A stretch of 64,000 nt of DNA, taken from NCBI GenBank assembly GCA_031415695.1, contig JANOSH010000048.1, forward strand, positions 1-64,000, written 5' to 3'. Below are positions 16,978-25,182 of the stretch, piece after piece (position 1 is the stretch's first letter; each line of letters begins with the position of its first letter). The notes beneath the pieces were generated by a model. That model did no database searches and had not been told where the DNA came from. It worked only from the letters and a program-made list of their open reading frames with translations. The position numbers were made by a program, and so were the translations under genes. The DNA comes from JANOSH01 sp031415695 (GTDB lineage Bacteria > Actinomycetota > Acidimicrobiia > Acidimicrobiales > Ilumatobacteraceae).

Positions 16978-17264
16978 CTGTCACGCAAAATGTCGTAGGT
17001 ACGCAGAACGCATGGCCGAAACCACGGACCCATCGTCGCGTCTACTTCTGCCTGCTCGTCAACGGGCACTGCCGCCCAACTCGCATCGTCGGCCCAAATG
17101 ATCATGGCATGAACCTCATTGGGTTTGCCCCGCTCATGCCACATCTGTTTGCGAACAAAGCCAGGCTGGCGTTCGAGAAAGCGGCTCCACGTGAGTTCCT
17201 CAAACCGCATCCATTCGTCACGGTCACACTCGTCGACGGCGAACGTCAGAAACTCAATGACCAT
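16974..17264 (-). CDS. TIGR03792-like small protein
   Basis: A 96-residue protein reading VIEFLTFAVDECDRDEWMRF, then SRFLERQPGFVRKQMWHE and MIIWADDASWAAVP. This matches the TIGR03792 group, which is distantly related to antibiotic-biosynthesis-monooxygenase (ABM) dimeric barrels. The ATG at 17264 is preceded by GAGGAG five bases upstream and is preferred over the TTG at 17276. It is divergent from the XRE-cupin regulator and shares its control region. A heme-free small-molecule role is plausible but unproven. Confidence 0.7.
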   Translation of the reverse strand: MVIEFLTFAVDECDRDEWMRFEELTWSRFLERQPGFVRKQMWHERGKPNEVHAMIIWADDASWAAVPVDEQAEVDATMGPWFRPCVLRTYDILRDS

Positions 17265-17304
17265 CTGGCTCCTCAATGCGGCGGATTACATACTCTAGAC
17301 TTTC

Positions 17305-17319
17305 ATTGATGACACAAAT
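17305..17319. promoter_or_regulatory. Degenerate operator overlapping the regulator start
   Basis: ATTGATGACACAAAT keeps the left arm of ATTGAYNNNATCAAT exactly and 4 of 6 bases of the right arm. It contains the ATG (17309) of the regulator gene, so binding there would block its expression, and it is close to the divergent TIGR03792 promoter. It is a weaker match than sites 1 and 2. Confidence 0.45.
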
Positions 17320-17920
17320 ATTTCCGGAGGCCGAGATCGGCGCTGCGCAATGGCAGTCCCTCGGACGTTCGGTCCGCGAGCTTCGCCGCTCACACGGCCT
17401 TACGCTGGTAGACCTCGCAGCCCTCGTCGACCTGTCTCAGCCATTTCTGTCGCAGGTAGAAAATGGCCGCGCTCGTCTGTCGATGAAATCGCTCTACCGC
17501 ATAGCACAGGCGCTGCACGTGACGCCCCAGTCGCTATTCGGCAACGACGAGCCGACGGCGAAGACGAGCTTTGTGCCCGCCAGCGACGAGCGATCGATTG
17601 CGTTCGACCCCCAGACATCGCAGAGTGCTTGCCGGATGCTGCTTCCCGGCGGCGCACCATTCCACGTGTTGGAGTTCCTTGGACTGCCTGCAGAGTTCCC
17701 GAACTATTACTCTCACGACGGGTTCGAGGCGGTCTACGTTGTGGTTGGCAACGTCGATCTAGACCTTGACGGCGTCGTGACTACGATGGGTCCTGGAGAC
17801 TTCATGTCGTACCCATCGAGCGTGCCGCATCGGCTGCGATCCGCGGATCCGGCTCGAGTGCTGTTGGTCGAATCGCCCCACGGAGCATCCCACGACATCG
17901 GATCGGCTGCATCGGTGTGA
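17309..17920 (+). CDS. XRE-cupin transcriptional regulator
   Basis: A 203-residue regulator. Residues 15-72 are an XRE helix-turn-helix (LRRSHGLTLVDLAALVDLSQ, then PFLSQVENGRARLSM and LYRIAQALHV). Residues 110-195 are a cupin sensor barrel (YYSHDGFEAVYVVVGNVDLD, then MGPGDFMSYPSSVPHRLR). No ribosome binding site precedes the ATG at 17309, so the mRNA may be leaderless; the next upstream start lies in the divergent gene. The stop overlaps the desaturase start (GTGA). Proteins of this class sense a small ligand and repress catabolic genes. The palindromes at 12012, 14961 and 17305 are its likely targets. Confidence 0.88.
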   Translation: MTQIFPEAEIGAAQWQSLGRSVRELRRSHGLTLVDLAALVDLSQPFLSQVENGRARLSMKSLYRIAQALHVTPQSLFGNDEPTAKTSFVPASDERSIAFDPQTSQSACRMLLPGGAPFHVLEFLGLPAEFPNYYSHDGFEAVYVVVGNVDLDLDGVVTTMGPGDFMSYPSSVPHRLRSADPARVLLVESPHGASHDIGSAASV

Positions 17921-18945
17921 CACGCCGCAATTACGATCTCATGGGGCCAGAAGCAGCGCTAGCCGCTGAGCGCGGACTGACTGGTGCCGAGTGGTACCAC
18001 AGCCCAGTTCCTCGTAAGCGGATGAAAGAGCTCATGGCTCGGCGCAATGGTCCTGCCATTCGAGACACGCTGTTGTGGTTCGCGCTATTGGGAGTAACCG
18101 GCTGGACCGCACATCTCACCTGGGGCACATGGTGGTGCGTCGCCCCCTTCGTTGCATACGGCGCGTTGTACGGTGGGGTGTCGGATTCGCGCTGGCACGA
18201 GTGCGGCCATGGCACCGCCTTTCGCAGCCAGTGGATGAACAGCGTTGTCTACTATCTGGCCTCGTTCATGGTGCTTCGCGAAGCCGTGTCGTGGAAGTGG
18301 AGCCACACGCGCCACCACACCGATACCCTCATCGTCGGCAACGATCCCGAGATTGCCGTGCCTCGGCCGACATCAATTGCAACGCTGGTGACCGAACTCT
18401 TCGCTCTGCGCAGCGGCCCGGGCGAACTACGAAAAATTGCACTGAACTGTCTCGGCAGGCTGACCCCCGCCGAACGGTCGTACATTCCCGCCAGCGAACA
18501 TCGCAGAGTCTTTTGGACCGCCCGAGCGGACGTTACGGTGTGGCTTGGGGTCATTGTCTGGTCGGTCGCCATCGGCAGTATCGAGCCGCTCATGTTTGTG
18601 GGCTTGCCCAGTTTCTATGGCCGATGGCTGGTGCTGCTGTTCGGCCTCACACAACACGCCGGGTTGGCTGAAGATGTCCTCGACCACCGGCTCAATTCCC
18701 GCACGGTCTACATGAACAGGGTGTCTCGCTATCTGTACTGGAACATGAACTACCACATTGAACATCACATGTTTCCGTCCGTGCCGTTCCACTCGCTCCC
18801 CGACTTGCACAACGAGATTCGCCACGATCTGCCCGAGGTCTACCAAGGTTTGGGCGGCGCATATCGCGAGATTCTGCCTGCGCTCGTGCGCCAGGCGAAA
18901 GATCCCGCATACTTCATCGACCGCAACAAGATTGGCTCCACATGA
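17917..18945 (+). CDS. MocD-like fatty acid desaturase-family hydroxylase
   Basis: A 342-residue membrane di-iron enzyme. The three histidine boxes are HECGH (94-98), HTRHH (130-134) and HIEHH (280-284), with an extra QHAG motif near 247. Four or so hydrophobic segments fit the desaturase/hydroxylase fold. The layout resembles MocD of rhizopine catabolism, which hydroxylates a methoxy group, and other non-lipid members, so a hydroxylase role on the imported compound is more likely here than lipid desaturation. The GTG start overlaps the regulator stop by four bases. No ferredoxin or reductase is encoded nearby. Confidence 0.82.
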   Translation: MTRRNYDLMGPEAALAAERGLTGAEWYHSPVPRKRMKELMARRNGPAIRDTLLWFALLGVTGWTAHLTWGTWWCVAPFVAYGALYGGVSDSRWHECGHGTAFRSQWMNSVVYYLASFMVLREAVSWKWSHTRHHTDTLIVGNDPEIAVPRPTSIATLVTELFALRSGPGELRKIALNCLGRLTPAERSYIPASEHRRVFWTARADVTVWLGVIVWSVAIGSIEPLMFVGLPSFYGRWLVLLFGLTQHAGLAEDVLDHRLNSRTVYMNRVSRYLYWNMNYHIEHHMFPSVPFHSLPDLHNEIRHDLPEVYQGLGGAYREILPALVRQAKDPAYFIDRNKIGST

Positions 18946-18964
18946 AAATTGGCTCCACATGAAG
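18931..18964 (+). repeat. 17-base tandem duplication at a gene junction
   Basis: ATTGGCTCCACATGAAA is followed directly by ATTGGCTCCACATGAAG. The first copy ends the desaturase gene (TGA at 18943-18945). The second supplies the ATG (18959) of the next gene. Without the duplication the two genes would overlap as ATGA. The first ATG now opens a six-codon frame that ends across the second ATG. Confidence 0.9.
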
Positions 18965-19816
18965 ATCGGCATCGTGTATCCGCAGACCGAATCGCACGGG
19001 TCGCCCGACGCGGTACGCCACATCGGGTTGGCCACCGAACGGCTGGGCTTCGATCACCTCCTGGCGTACGACCATGTGGTCGGCGCGGTACACGCCGACC
19101 GAGAGCCCAAGCTCTGGGGGCCCTACACCGAGGCCGACCCGTTTCACGACCCGTTCGTGATGTTCGCGTATCTCGCCGGCATGACCGAACGCATCGAGTT
19201 TGCCACCGGCGTAATCATCCTCCCGCAACGCCAAACCGTGCTCGTCGCGAAACAAGCCGCCGACCTCGACCTGCTGTCTGGTCAACGCCTTCGCCTTGGC
19301 GTCGGAGTCGGTTGGAACTACGTGGAGTACGACGCGCTGGGTCAGGACTTTCACACTCGCGGCGCCCGAGCAAACGAGCAGATCGAGTTACTTCGTCGGC
19401 TGTGGACCGAACCCCTCTTGAGTTACCAGGGCCGATTCGACACCATGGACCGCGGCAACATCTTGCCCCGACCACTCCGGCCGATCCCCATTTGGATTGG
19501 CGGGTTTGGAGAACCAGCGTTTCGACGTGGTGCTCGGCTCGGCGACGGGTTCATGTTCGCCGGCGAACATTCTCGATGCCTTTTTGGTTGGGAACAAGTG
19601 CAAGGAATGCTGGCCGACGAAGGTCGCGATGTCGACGGCTACGGCGCCGACCTGGTGACAACCGGGGCCAAATCGGTGGATGAAGTACTGGCAGCTATCG
19701 ATAGCTGGCGGGCCGCAGGTGGCACTCACGTGTCGGTGTCATGTACCGGCATGGGCCTCGACTCCACCGACGCACACCTCGACTTCATCAACCGGGTCGC
19801 AGATCGGCTCGGCTAG
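18959..19816 (+). CDS. LLM-class F420-dependent oxidoreductase 3
   Basis: A 285-residue luciferase-like protein of the TIGR03619/F420 type. Motifs are GFDHLLAYDHVVGA, RIEFATGVIILPQRQTVLVA, GQRLRLGVGVGWNYVEY (GVGWN is typical) and RPIPIWIGGFGEPAFRRGA. The ATG at 18959 lies in the second unit of the tandem duplication and gives the standard MKIGIVYP start. It is the last gene of the regulator-desaturase operon and ends convergent with proS, sharing four bases. Confidence 0.87.
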   Translation: MKIGIVYPQTESHGSPDAVRHIGLATERLGFDHLLAYDHVVGAVHADREPKLWGPYTEADPFHDPFVMFAYLAGMTERIEFATGVIILPQRQTVLVAKQAADLDLLSGQRLRLGVGVGWNYVEYDALGQDFHTRGARANEQIELLRRLWTEPLLSYQGRFDTMDRGNILPRPLRPIPIWIGGFGEPAFRRGARLGDGFMFAGEHSRCLFGWEQVQGMLADEGRDVDGYGADLVTTGAKSVDEVLAAIDSWRAAGGTHVSVSCTGMGLDSTDAHLDFINRVADRLG

Positions 19817-21558
19817 CTTGCTGCGATAGTTTGCACGAGCGTATTCACCACATCGCCGAGCGCCATGTCGGCTCGTTCGCCCGTGCGTCGGTCTTTCACC
19901 TCGACGGTGCCATTGGCGAGGCCCTTGCCGACAACAACGATGGTGGGCATGCCAAGCAACTCGGCGTCTTTGAAGCGAACGCCAGGCGAGATGCCTTCGC
20001 GGTCATCGACCAGGGTGCTGACACCGCGAGCCTCGAGCTGCGCTGCGATGTCGAGGGCGGTCGAAATCTCGACGCCCGTTCCACCCTTTGCGGCGACGGC
20101 CACAATGTGGACCAGCGCCGGCGCGACCGAACCGGGCCAGCACAGCCCAATACCATCGAGGGTCTGTTCGGCAATGACAGCCATTGCGCGTGACACCCCG
20201 ATGCCATAGCTGCCCATGGTGACCCGCTTGGGTTTGCCGTCGGGGCCAAGCACGTCGAAACCAAACGCGTCGGAGTACTTGCGGCCGAGTTGGAAGATGT
20301 GACCCATCTCGATGGCGCGGTCGATCGACAGCGGCGAACCACACGTGGGGCACGGATCTCCTGCCGCAACCGTCGCCACCTCGATATAGCGATCGACGAT
20401 GAAGTCACGACCGGCGACAGCATTGACGGCATGATGCTCGAACTCGTTCGCACCCGTGGCCCACGCCGTGCCGGCGGCAATGCGAGGGTCGGCATACACC
20501 GGCACGCCACGGGCCGCCATGCCGGCCGCACCAACGTAACCCTTCACCAAGTCGGGGCGCCCAGCGAAGTCGGCCTCTTCGAAGTAACCAAGCTTGCCCG
20601 GGGCAACAGCCACTGCCAGTCGTTCCTCGTCGACTTCACGATCGCCAGGAACAAGCACCACAATCGGTGAGCCATCGACCGTGAACAAAATGTTCTTGAG
20701 TAGCTTCGATGCGTCGTACTGGGCACCAGGGTCGAGTTCATTGAGCACGCTGACAAGCGCGCCGATACCAGGAGCGTTGGGTGTGTGGAGCTTGACCATG
20801 GCCGCGTGCGACACCGATGCGTCGACCGGTACGGGGGGCATTACCTGAACTGCTTCAACGTTAGCTGCATACCCACAGGACTCGCACAAGACAAAGGAGT
20901 CTTCGCCTATAGCCGACGGCGCCAAGAACTCCTCGCTCTTGGAACCGCCCATGGCCCCGCTCATCGCAGAAACGATATGAAAGGTAATACCGAGACGAGT
21001 GAACGTTTTCGAGTAGGCGTCACGATGCAGCTCATAACTAGCGGCCAGACCATCGTCGTCGATGTCGAACGAATAGGAATCCTTCATCGTGAACTCTCGA
21101 CCGCGCAAGATTCCCGAGCGTGGACGGGCTTCGTCTCGGTACTTCGTTTGGATTTGATAGATGATGAGCGGCAAGTCCCGATAGCTGGAGTACTCACCTT
21201 TCACCATGAGCGTGAACATCTCTTCGTGAGTAGGGGCCAACAGGTAATCGGCGTTCTTTCGATCCTTCAAGCGAAAGAGATTGTCGCCATACTCACTCCA
21301 GCGCCCGCTGATTTCGTATGGCTCGCGAGGAAGCAGTGCCGGGAAGTGCACCTGCTGGGCCCCCATGGCATCCATCTCTTGCTTGACGACGCGGTAGATG
21401 TTGTCGTACAAGATCTGACCGAGCGGCAAGAATGAATATCCGCCCGGCGCAACCCGGCGGATGTAGCCGGCCCGAACGAGCAGCCGGTGGCTCGGGACCT
21501 CGGCATCGGCCGGATCGTCTCGCAGGGTCCGTAAGAACAACTTCGACATCCGCAACAT
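19813..21558 (-). CDS. proS: Prolyl-tRNA synthetase
   Basis: A 581-residue bacterial-type class II synthetase that charges tRNA-Pro. Visible parts: motif 1 region ADAEVPSHRLLVRAGYIRR, motif 2 around TKYRDEARPRSGILRGREFT, and the YbaK-like editing insertion (about 220-390). Motif 3 has GSYGIGVSRAMAVIAE, followed by the anticodon-binding domain with VHIVAVAAKG. ATGs occur at 21558 and 21549; the first is used. It ends the minus-strand run that starts at glgP. Earlier in-frame starts up to 21834 lie inside the RNA ligase gene and are rejected. Confidence 0.96.
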   Translation of the reverse strand: MLRMSKLFLRTLRDDPADAEVPSHRLLVRAGYIRRVAPGGYSFLPLGQILYDNIYRVVKQEMDAMGAQQVHFPALLPREPYEISGRWSEYGDNLFRLKDRKNADYLLAPTHEEMFTLMVKGEYSSYRDLPLIIYQIQTKYRDEARPRSGILRGREFTMKDSYSFDIDDDGLAASYELHRDAYSKTFTRLGITFHIVSAMSGAMGGSKSEEFLAPSAIGEDSFVLCESCGYAANVEAVQVMPPVPVDASVSHAAMVKLHTPNAPGIGALVSVLNELDPGAQYDASKLLKNILFTVDGSPIVVLVPGDREVDEERLAVAVAPGKLGYFEEADFAGRPDLVKGYVGAAGMAARGVPVYADPRIAAGTAWATGANEFEHHAVNAVAGRDFIVDRYIEVATVAAGDPCPTCGSPLSIDRAIEMGHIFQLGRKYSDAFGFDVLGPDGKPKRVTMGSYGIGVSRAMAVIAEQTLDGIGLCWPGSVAPALVHIVAVAAKGGTGVEISTALDIAAQLEARGVSTLVDDREGISPGVRFKDAELLGMPTIVVVGKGLANGTVEVKDRRTGERADMALGDVVNTLVQTIAAS

Positions 21559-21583
21559 AGGACACGAAGGGTACTTGGTTACC

Positions 21584-22609
21584 TCAACCTTCGTGCTTGA
21601 TAAGCCACGCGTTCGAGATGACCTTGAAGCACGTGCGGCCATCAAGTTCGTCGAAGGTCTGGCCGCTCGCGGTATGCCACACAATGCCTTCGGCCAACAG
21701 ATTCGGCGAGATAAGGCTCTTGATGCCATTTGCCTGGGCAATGGCAGCATCGACCGAAGCTGGTAGCTCGATCCCCTCGTAGACCGGTGCGCCGAGTGCG
21801 ACAACCGCAGCAGGCCAATCGCTACGAGGCACAACGCGGCGATTTTCGATAAACGCGAACACGGCGATAGACCGCGCCGCTACCTTGAGCGGGTTGGCCT
21901 GCACCTTGGGGCCAAACACCTCGGCTTGGATGGCCTGACCAGGTTGCACCATTGCATCGAGGCCGAGCTCTCGCACTGCTTGCCAGTGAACACCGTTGCC
22001 TTCGCGCAACGCGTTGTTTCGCGAACAGACGAACAACACTCCGTCAGGGTCACGGGCAACGGTTATCGACGTGCCGTCGATCTTCTCGGTAGCGAACCAC
22101 TGAGCCCCGGTGCGCAACAACTCGTATTCGAACGTGAGGTTCTGCACCCGTTCGGCATCGCTTTTGGGGGCGAGGTAGGTGGGGAAAGGGCCGGCAAGGT
22201 CGTCAGAACCGGCCTCGACGGGCGGCTCCCACTGGATGACGCCAATGTGTTCGGCCACCTCGGTACCGCGCGTGGGTATCTCGTCGGGACCAAGGATGTC
22301 GGCGGCGCGCAGAACCAGACCCTGCGAGACGACCCCACGCATTTTGGCGGTTTTGAGCACGTGACCTCGTACGTCTTGGCCGTTCGCCGTCATGGTCTTT
22401 TCTCCACGAGTCGCCAAGAAAGCGAAACGTGGATCGGCCGTAGGCAGGAACGTGTCGATTTCGAAAAACACAACACTGTCTCCCACCGCGAACTCGCCCT
22501 TTCGGACTACAACGCGCCAGCCGCCCACCCGCGCAACGTCGATGCGGTCGGCCCCCTCGATAGAGGAAACTTCGTCGATCTGTTCGATGCGTGCAATTTT
22601 TCGAGCCAT
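21584..22609 (-). CDS. RNA ligase, DraRnl (Rnl5/DRB0094) type
   Basis: A 341-residue ATP-dependent RNA ligase. An N-terminal OB-fold (MARKIARIEQIDEV, then GWRVVVRKGEFAVGD) precedes the adenylyltransferase domain. This order, OB first, is the hallmark of the Deinococcus DraRnl group. Nucleotidyltransferase motifs: motif I EKIDGT with the adenylated Lys176, motif III near FAFIENR (252-257), motif IV EGIVW (307-311) and motif V CFKVIS (K329). DraRnl seals nicks with a 3'-OH RNA end. The ATG at 22609 is clear. It lies between gpsA and proS in one direction, with 24-base gaps. Confidence 0.87.
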   Translation of the reverse strand: MARKIARIEQIDEVSSIEGADRIDVARVGGWRVVVRKGEFAVGDSVVFFEIDTFLPTADPRFAFLATRGEKTMTANGQDVRGHVLKTAKMRGVVSQGLVLRAADILGPDEIPTRGTEVAEHIGVIQWEPPVEAGSDDLAGPFPTYLAPKSDAERVQNLTFEYELLRTGAQWFATEKIDGTSITVARDPDGVLFVCSRNNALREGNGVHWQAVRELGLDAMVQPGQAIQAEVFGPKVQANPLKVAARSIAVFAFIENRRVVPRSDWPAAVVALGAPVYEGIELPASVDAAIAQANGIKSLISPNLLAEGIVWHTASGQTFDELDGRTCFKVISNAWLIKHEG

Positions 22610-22633
22610 GGCCTAGAGCATGGACGATGGGCG

Positions 22634-23644
22634 CTAGGCCGTGCCGTCGAATTCCGAAAGCGGTGAAACACGGCCGAGCCCCGCAAATGCCTGAAGAGGG
22701 GTGCGGCCCTCGTTCACGACCGCCGAGACTTCCTCGGCGATCGGCACCTCGACCACGTTCTCTCGGGCTAACTCCACGACAACGCGACTGGTCTTCACAC
22801 CCTCGGCCACCATCCGCATGCTCTCGATGATTTCCTCGATCGTGCGGCCCTTGGCTAACTCGACACCCACCGTACGGTTACGGCTGAGCGGACTTGTACA
22901 CGTGGCCATGAGGTCGCCTAAACCGGTGAGCCCTGGGAACGTGCGCGGGTCACCACCCAACGCCACACCGAGACGGGTGAGTTCGGCCAGGCCGCGCGTG
23001 AGCACCATGGCCTTCGTGTTATCGCCCACCCCGAGCCCCTCGGCCATTCCGGCCGCTATGGCAATGACGTTCTTGAGTGCGCCGCCCAACTCGCAGCCGA
23101 CTACATCGGGATTCGTGTAGACACGAAATCGCCGATTGGTAAACAACCGCTGCAGCGACGTGGCGACGTGCGCATCGGCCATCGCAATGACCGCGGCTGC
23201 GGCGTAACCCTGCAGCACTTCTTTGGCCAGGTTTGGCCCGGCCAGGACGCCCGCTGGATGTCCGGGAAGTTCCTGCTCGATTACTTCGGTCATGCGCAGT
23301 CGTGTGCCCTGCTCCAGCCCCTTGGTGAGACTGACAACTGGAACCCAATGGCGCGCTAACGGGCGAAGATCAATGAGCGTCTGACGAACCGCGTGCGACG
23401 GAACGCCCATCACAATAACGTCAGCGTCGTACACCGCTTGTTCGAGACTGGTCGTCGCCCGAAGCTCAGGATGGAGTCGGAGCGACGGTAGATACCTGGG
23501 ATTTTCGTGGCGTTCGTTAATTTCGACCGCCGTTGCCTCGTCTCGCATCCACACGGTTGTCGCGGCGTTGGCAGCGGCGAGAGATGCCACGGTGGTGCCC
23601 CACGAGCCACCCCCAAGGACAGCAACATGTACGGGGCGTGTCAT
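22634..23644 (-). CDS. gpsA: Glycerol-3-phosphate dehydrogenase, NAD(P)+
   Basis: A 336-residue enzyme that makes sn-glycerol 3-phosphate from dihydroxyacetone phosphate for phospholipids. The NAD(P) site is VLGGGSWGTTVASLAA. The characteristic middle AGPNLAKEV and the catalytic helix CELGGALKNVIAIAAGMAEG with its Lys are present, as is the C-terminal GLTGLGDLMATC. Length is normal. It starts four bases from malQ and is followed by the RNA ligase gene. Confidence 0.95.
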   Translation of the reverse strand: MTRPVHVAVLGGGSWGTTVASLAAANAATTVWMRDEATAVEINERHENPRYLPSLRLHPELRATTSLEQAVYDADVIVMGVPSHAVRQTLIDLRPLARHWVPVVSLTKGLEQGTRLRMTEVIEQELPGHPAGVLAGPNLAKEVLQGYAAAAVIAMADAHVATSLQRLFTNRRFRVYTNPDVVGCELGGALKNVIAIAAGMAEGLGVGDNTKAMVLTRGLAELTRLGVALGGDPRTFPGLTGLGDLMATCTSPLSRNRTVGVELAKGRTIEEIIESMRMVAEGVKTSRVVVELARENVVEVPIAEEVSAVVNEGRTPLQAFAGLGRVSPLSEFDGTA

Positions 23645-23647
23645 GAG

Positions 23648-25177
23648 TTACAACGTAGACGAAGCACCGAGGCGGTTATAGAGCGAGCACAGTTGTTTGA
23701 GAAGATCGGTCTGACGAGGCAGTACCTGCTCCCACGTGAACCGCCAACCCCAATGTCCTGTGGACTGGCCGGGGAAGTTCATCCGGTGCGCTGCACCGAG
23801 GCCCAGCACGTCTTGCAACGGGTAGATGGAAGTGTCGGCCACGCTGGCGCAGGCGGCTCGGACGAAGTCCCAGTGAATGTCAAAACCATCGGTAGCCAGG
23901 TAGTCGCGGACATGACCGCGAACGTCGTCGGACAGACTCGCCCACCAGCCAACCGACGTGTCGTTGTCGTGGGTGCCGGTGTATACGACGGTGTCGTGTT
24001 CGTGGTGGTGAGGCAGGTACGTGTTCGAGGCATCGTTACCGAACGCGAACTGTAAAATGCTCATACCTGGAAGGTTAAATGCCTTGCGCAACTCCACAAC
24101 GTCAGGCGTTATAACACCTAGGTCCTCGGCAATGATGGGCAGCGGGCCGAGGGCGGCATGGATCGCGTCGAAAAGGCCCCGCCCGGGACCAGGTTGCCAC
24201 ACGCCGCGAACCGCTGTCGGCTCGCTCGCCGGAATCGCCCAGTGCGCCGCAAAACCTCGGAAGTGATCGATTCGCACGATGTCGACCAAATCGAACGTGC
24301 GCCGAATTCGTTCGACCCACCACTCGTACCCGTCGGATGCGTGCACGCTCCACCGGTACAACGGGTTGCCCCAGCGTTGACCGTCGGTAGTGAACAGATC
24401 TGGAGGAACGCCAGCGACGTTTATCATGTGTCCCAGTTCATCGAGCTCGAATAGCTCGGGACGTGCCCACACATCGGCGCTGCTGTACGACACAAAGATT
24501 GGCGCGTCGCCGATGATCAGTACGCCTCGATCATTTGCATACGCCTTCAACGCCGCCCACTGTCGAGCGAAACACCATTGGCCGAACTTCCAAAAAACGA
24601 TGTCTTGCGCGTGTTCGTCGGCAACCATCGATAGCGTCGCGCCGACTCGATTCCGAACGTCGGGATCCCACGTGCTCCAGTCGCCAGTACCAGTCTTGGC
24701 CGACAGCGTCATGTACAACGCATAGTCGTCGAGCCAGGCCGCATGCCGCTGGCAGAACCCGGCAAAGTCTTCAAGTTCAGCCGGCCCGGCCAACTGTCCA
24801 AATCGCACGGCAGCGCGGGCAAGGCGTTCCATACGAAATGGGATGGCGGAAGCAAAATCGATGCGATGAGCGTCGCCGGACAGATCGGCTAGGTCCTCGG
24901 TTGGGTCCTCGGCTAGGTCCTCGTCATCGAGCCAACCCCGCTTTCCAAGCTCAGCCAGGTTGACCATTAGAAGGTTGCCGGCGAATGCCGACGAACTCAT
25001 ATACGGCGAGTTGCCCGTACCGATTTCACCGAGCGGAAGGATCTGCCACAACTGTTGACCGGCCGACACCAGCCAGTCGACGAATCGGTAGGCATCGTCA
25101 CCAAGGTCGCCCGACCCGTGGGGGCCGGGCAACGATGTCGGATGCAAGAGCACGCCACTTGAACGGGCGAAACGCAT
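23648..25177 (-). CDS. malQ: 4-alpha-glucanotransferase
   Basis: A 509-residue GH77 amylomaltase. It starts with SGVLLHPTSLPGPHGSGDLG, the family opening. It has the nucleophile region DIVRIDHFRGF, the acid/base Glu in IIAEDLGVITPDV and the late VYTGTHDNDTSVGWW with the stabilising Asp. It rearranges maltodextrins so that phosphorylase can shorten them. It sits directly downstream of glgP (five bases) and upstream of gpsA, so glycogen/maltodextrin use is the shared theme of these first two genes. Confidence 0.96.
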   Translation of the reverse strand: MRFARSSGVLLHPTSLPGPHGSGDLGDDAYRFVDWLVSAGQQLWQILPLGEIGTGNSPYMSSSAFAGNLLMVNLAELGKRGWLDDEDLAEDPTEDLADLSGDAHRIDFASAIPFRMERLARAAVRFGQLAGPAELEDFAGFCQRHAAWLDDYALYMTLSAKTGTGDWSTWDPDVRNRVGATLSMVADEHAQDIVFWKFGQWCFARQWAALKAYANDRGVLIIGDAPIFVSYSSADVWARPELFELDELGHMINVAGVPPDLFTTDGQRWGNPLYRWSVHASDGYEWWVERIRRTFDLVDIVRIDHFRGFAAHWAIPASEPTAVRGVWQPGPGRGLFDAIHAALGPLPIIAEDLGVITPDVVELRKAFNLPGMSILQFAFGNDASNTYLPHHHEHDTVVYTGTHDNDTSVGWWASLSDDVRGHVRDYLATDGFDIHWDFVRAACASVADTSIYPLQDVLGLGAAHRMNFPGQSTGHWGWRFTWEQVLPRQTDLLKQLCSLYNRLGASSTL

Positions 25178-25182
25178 TGGCG

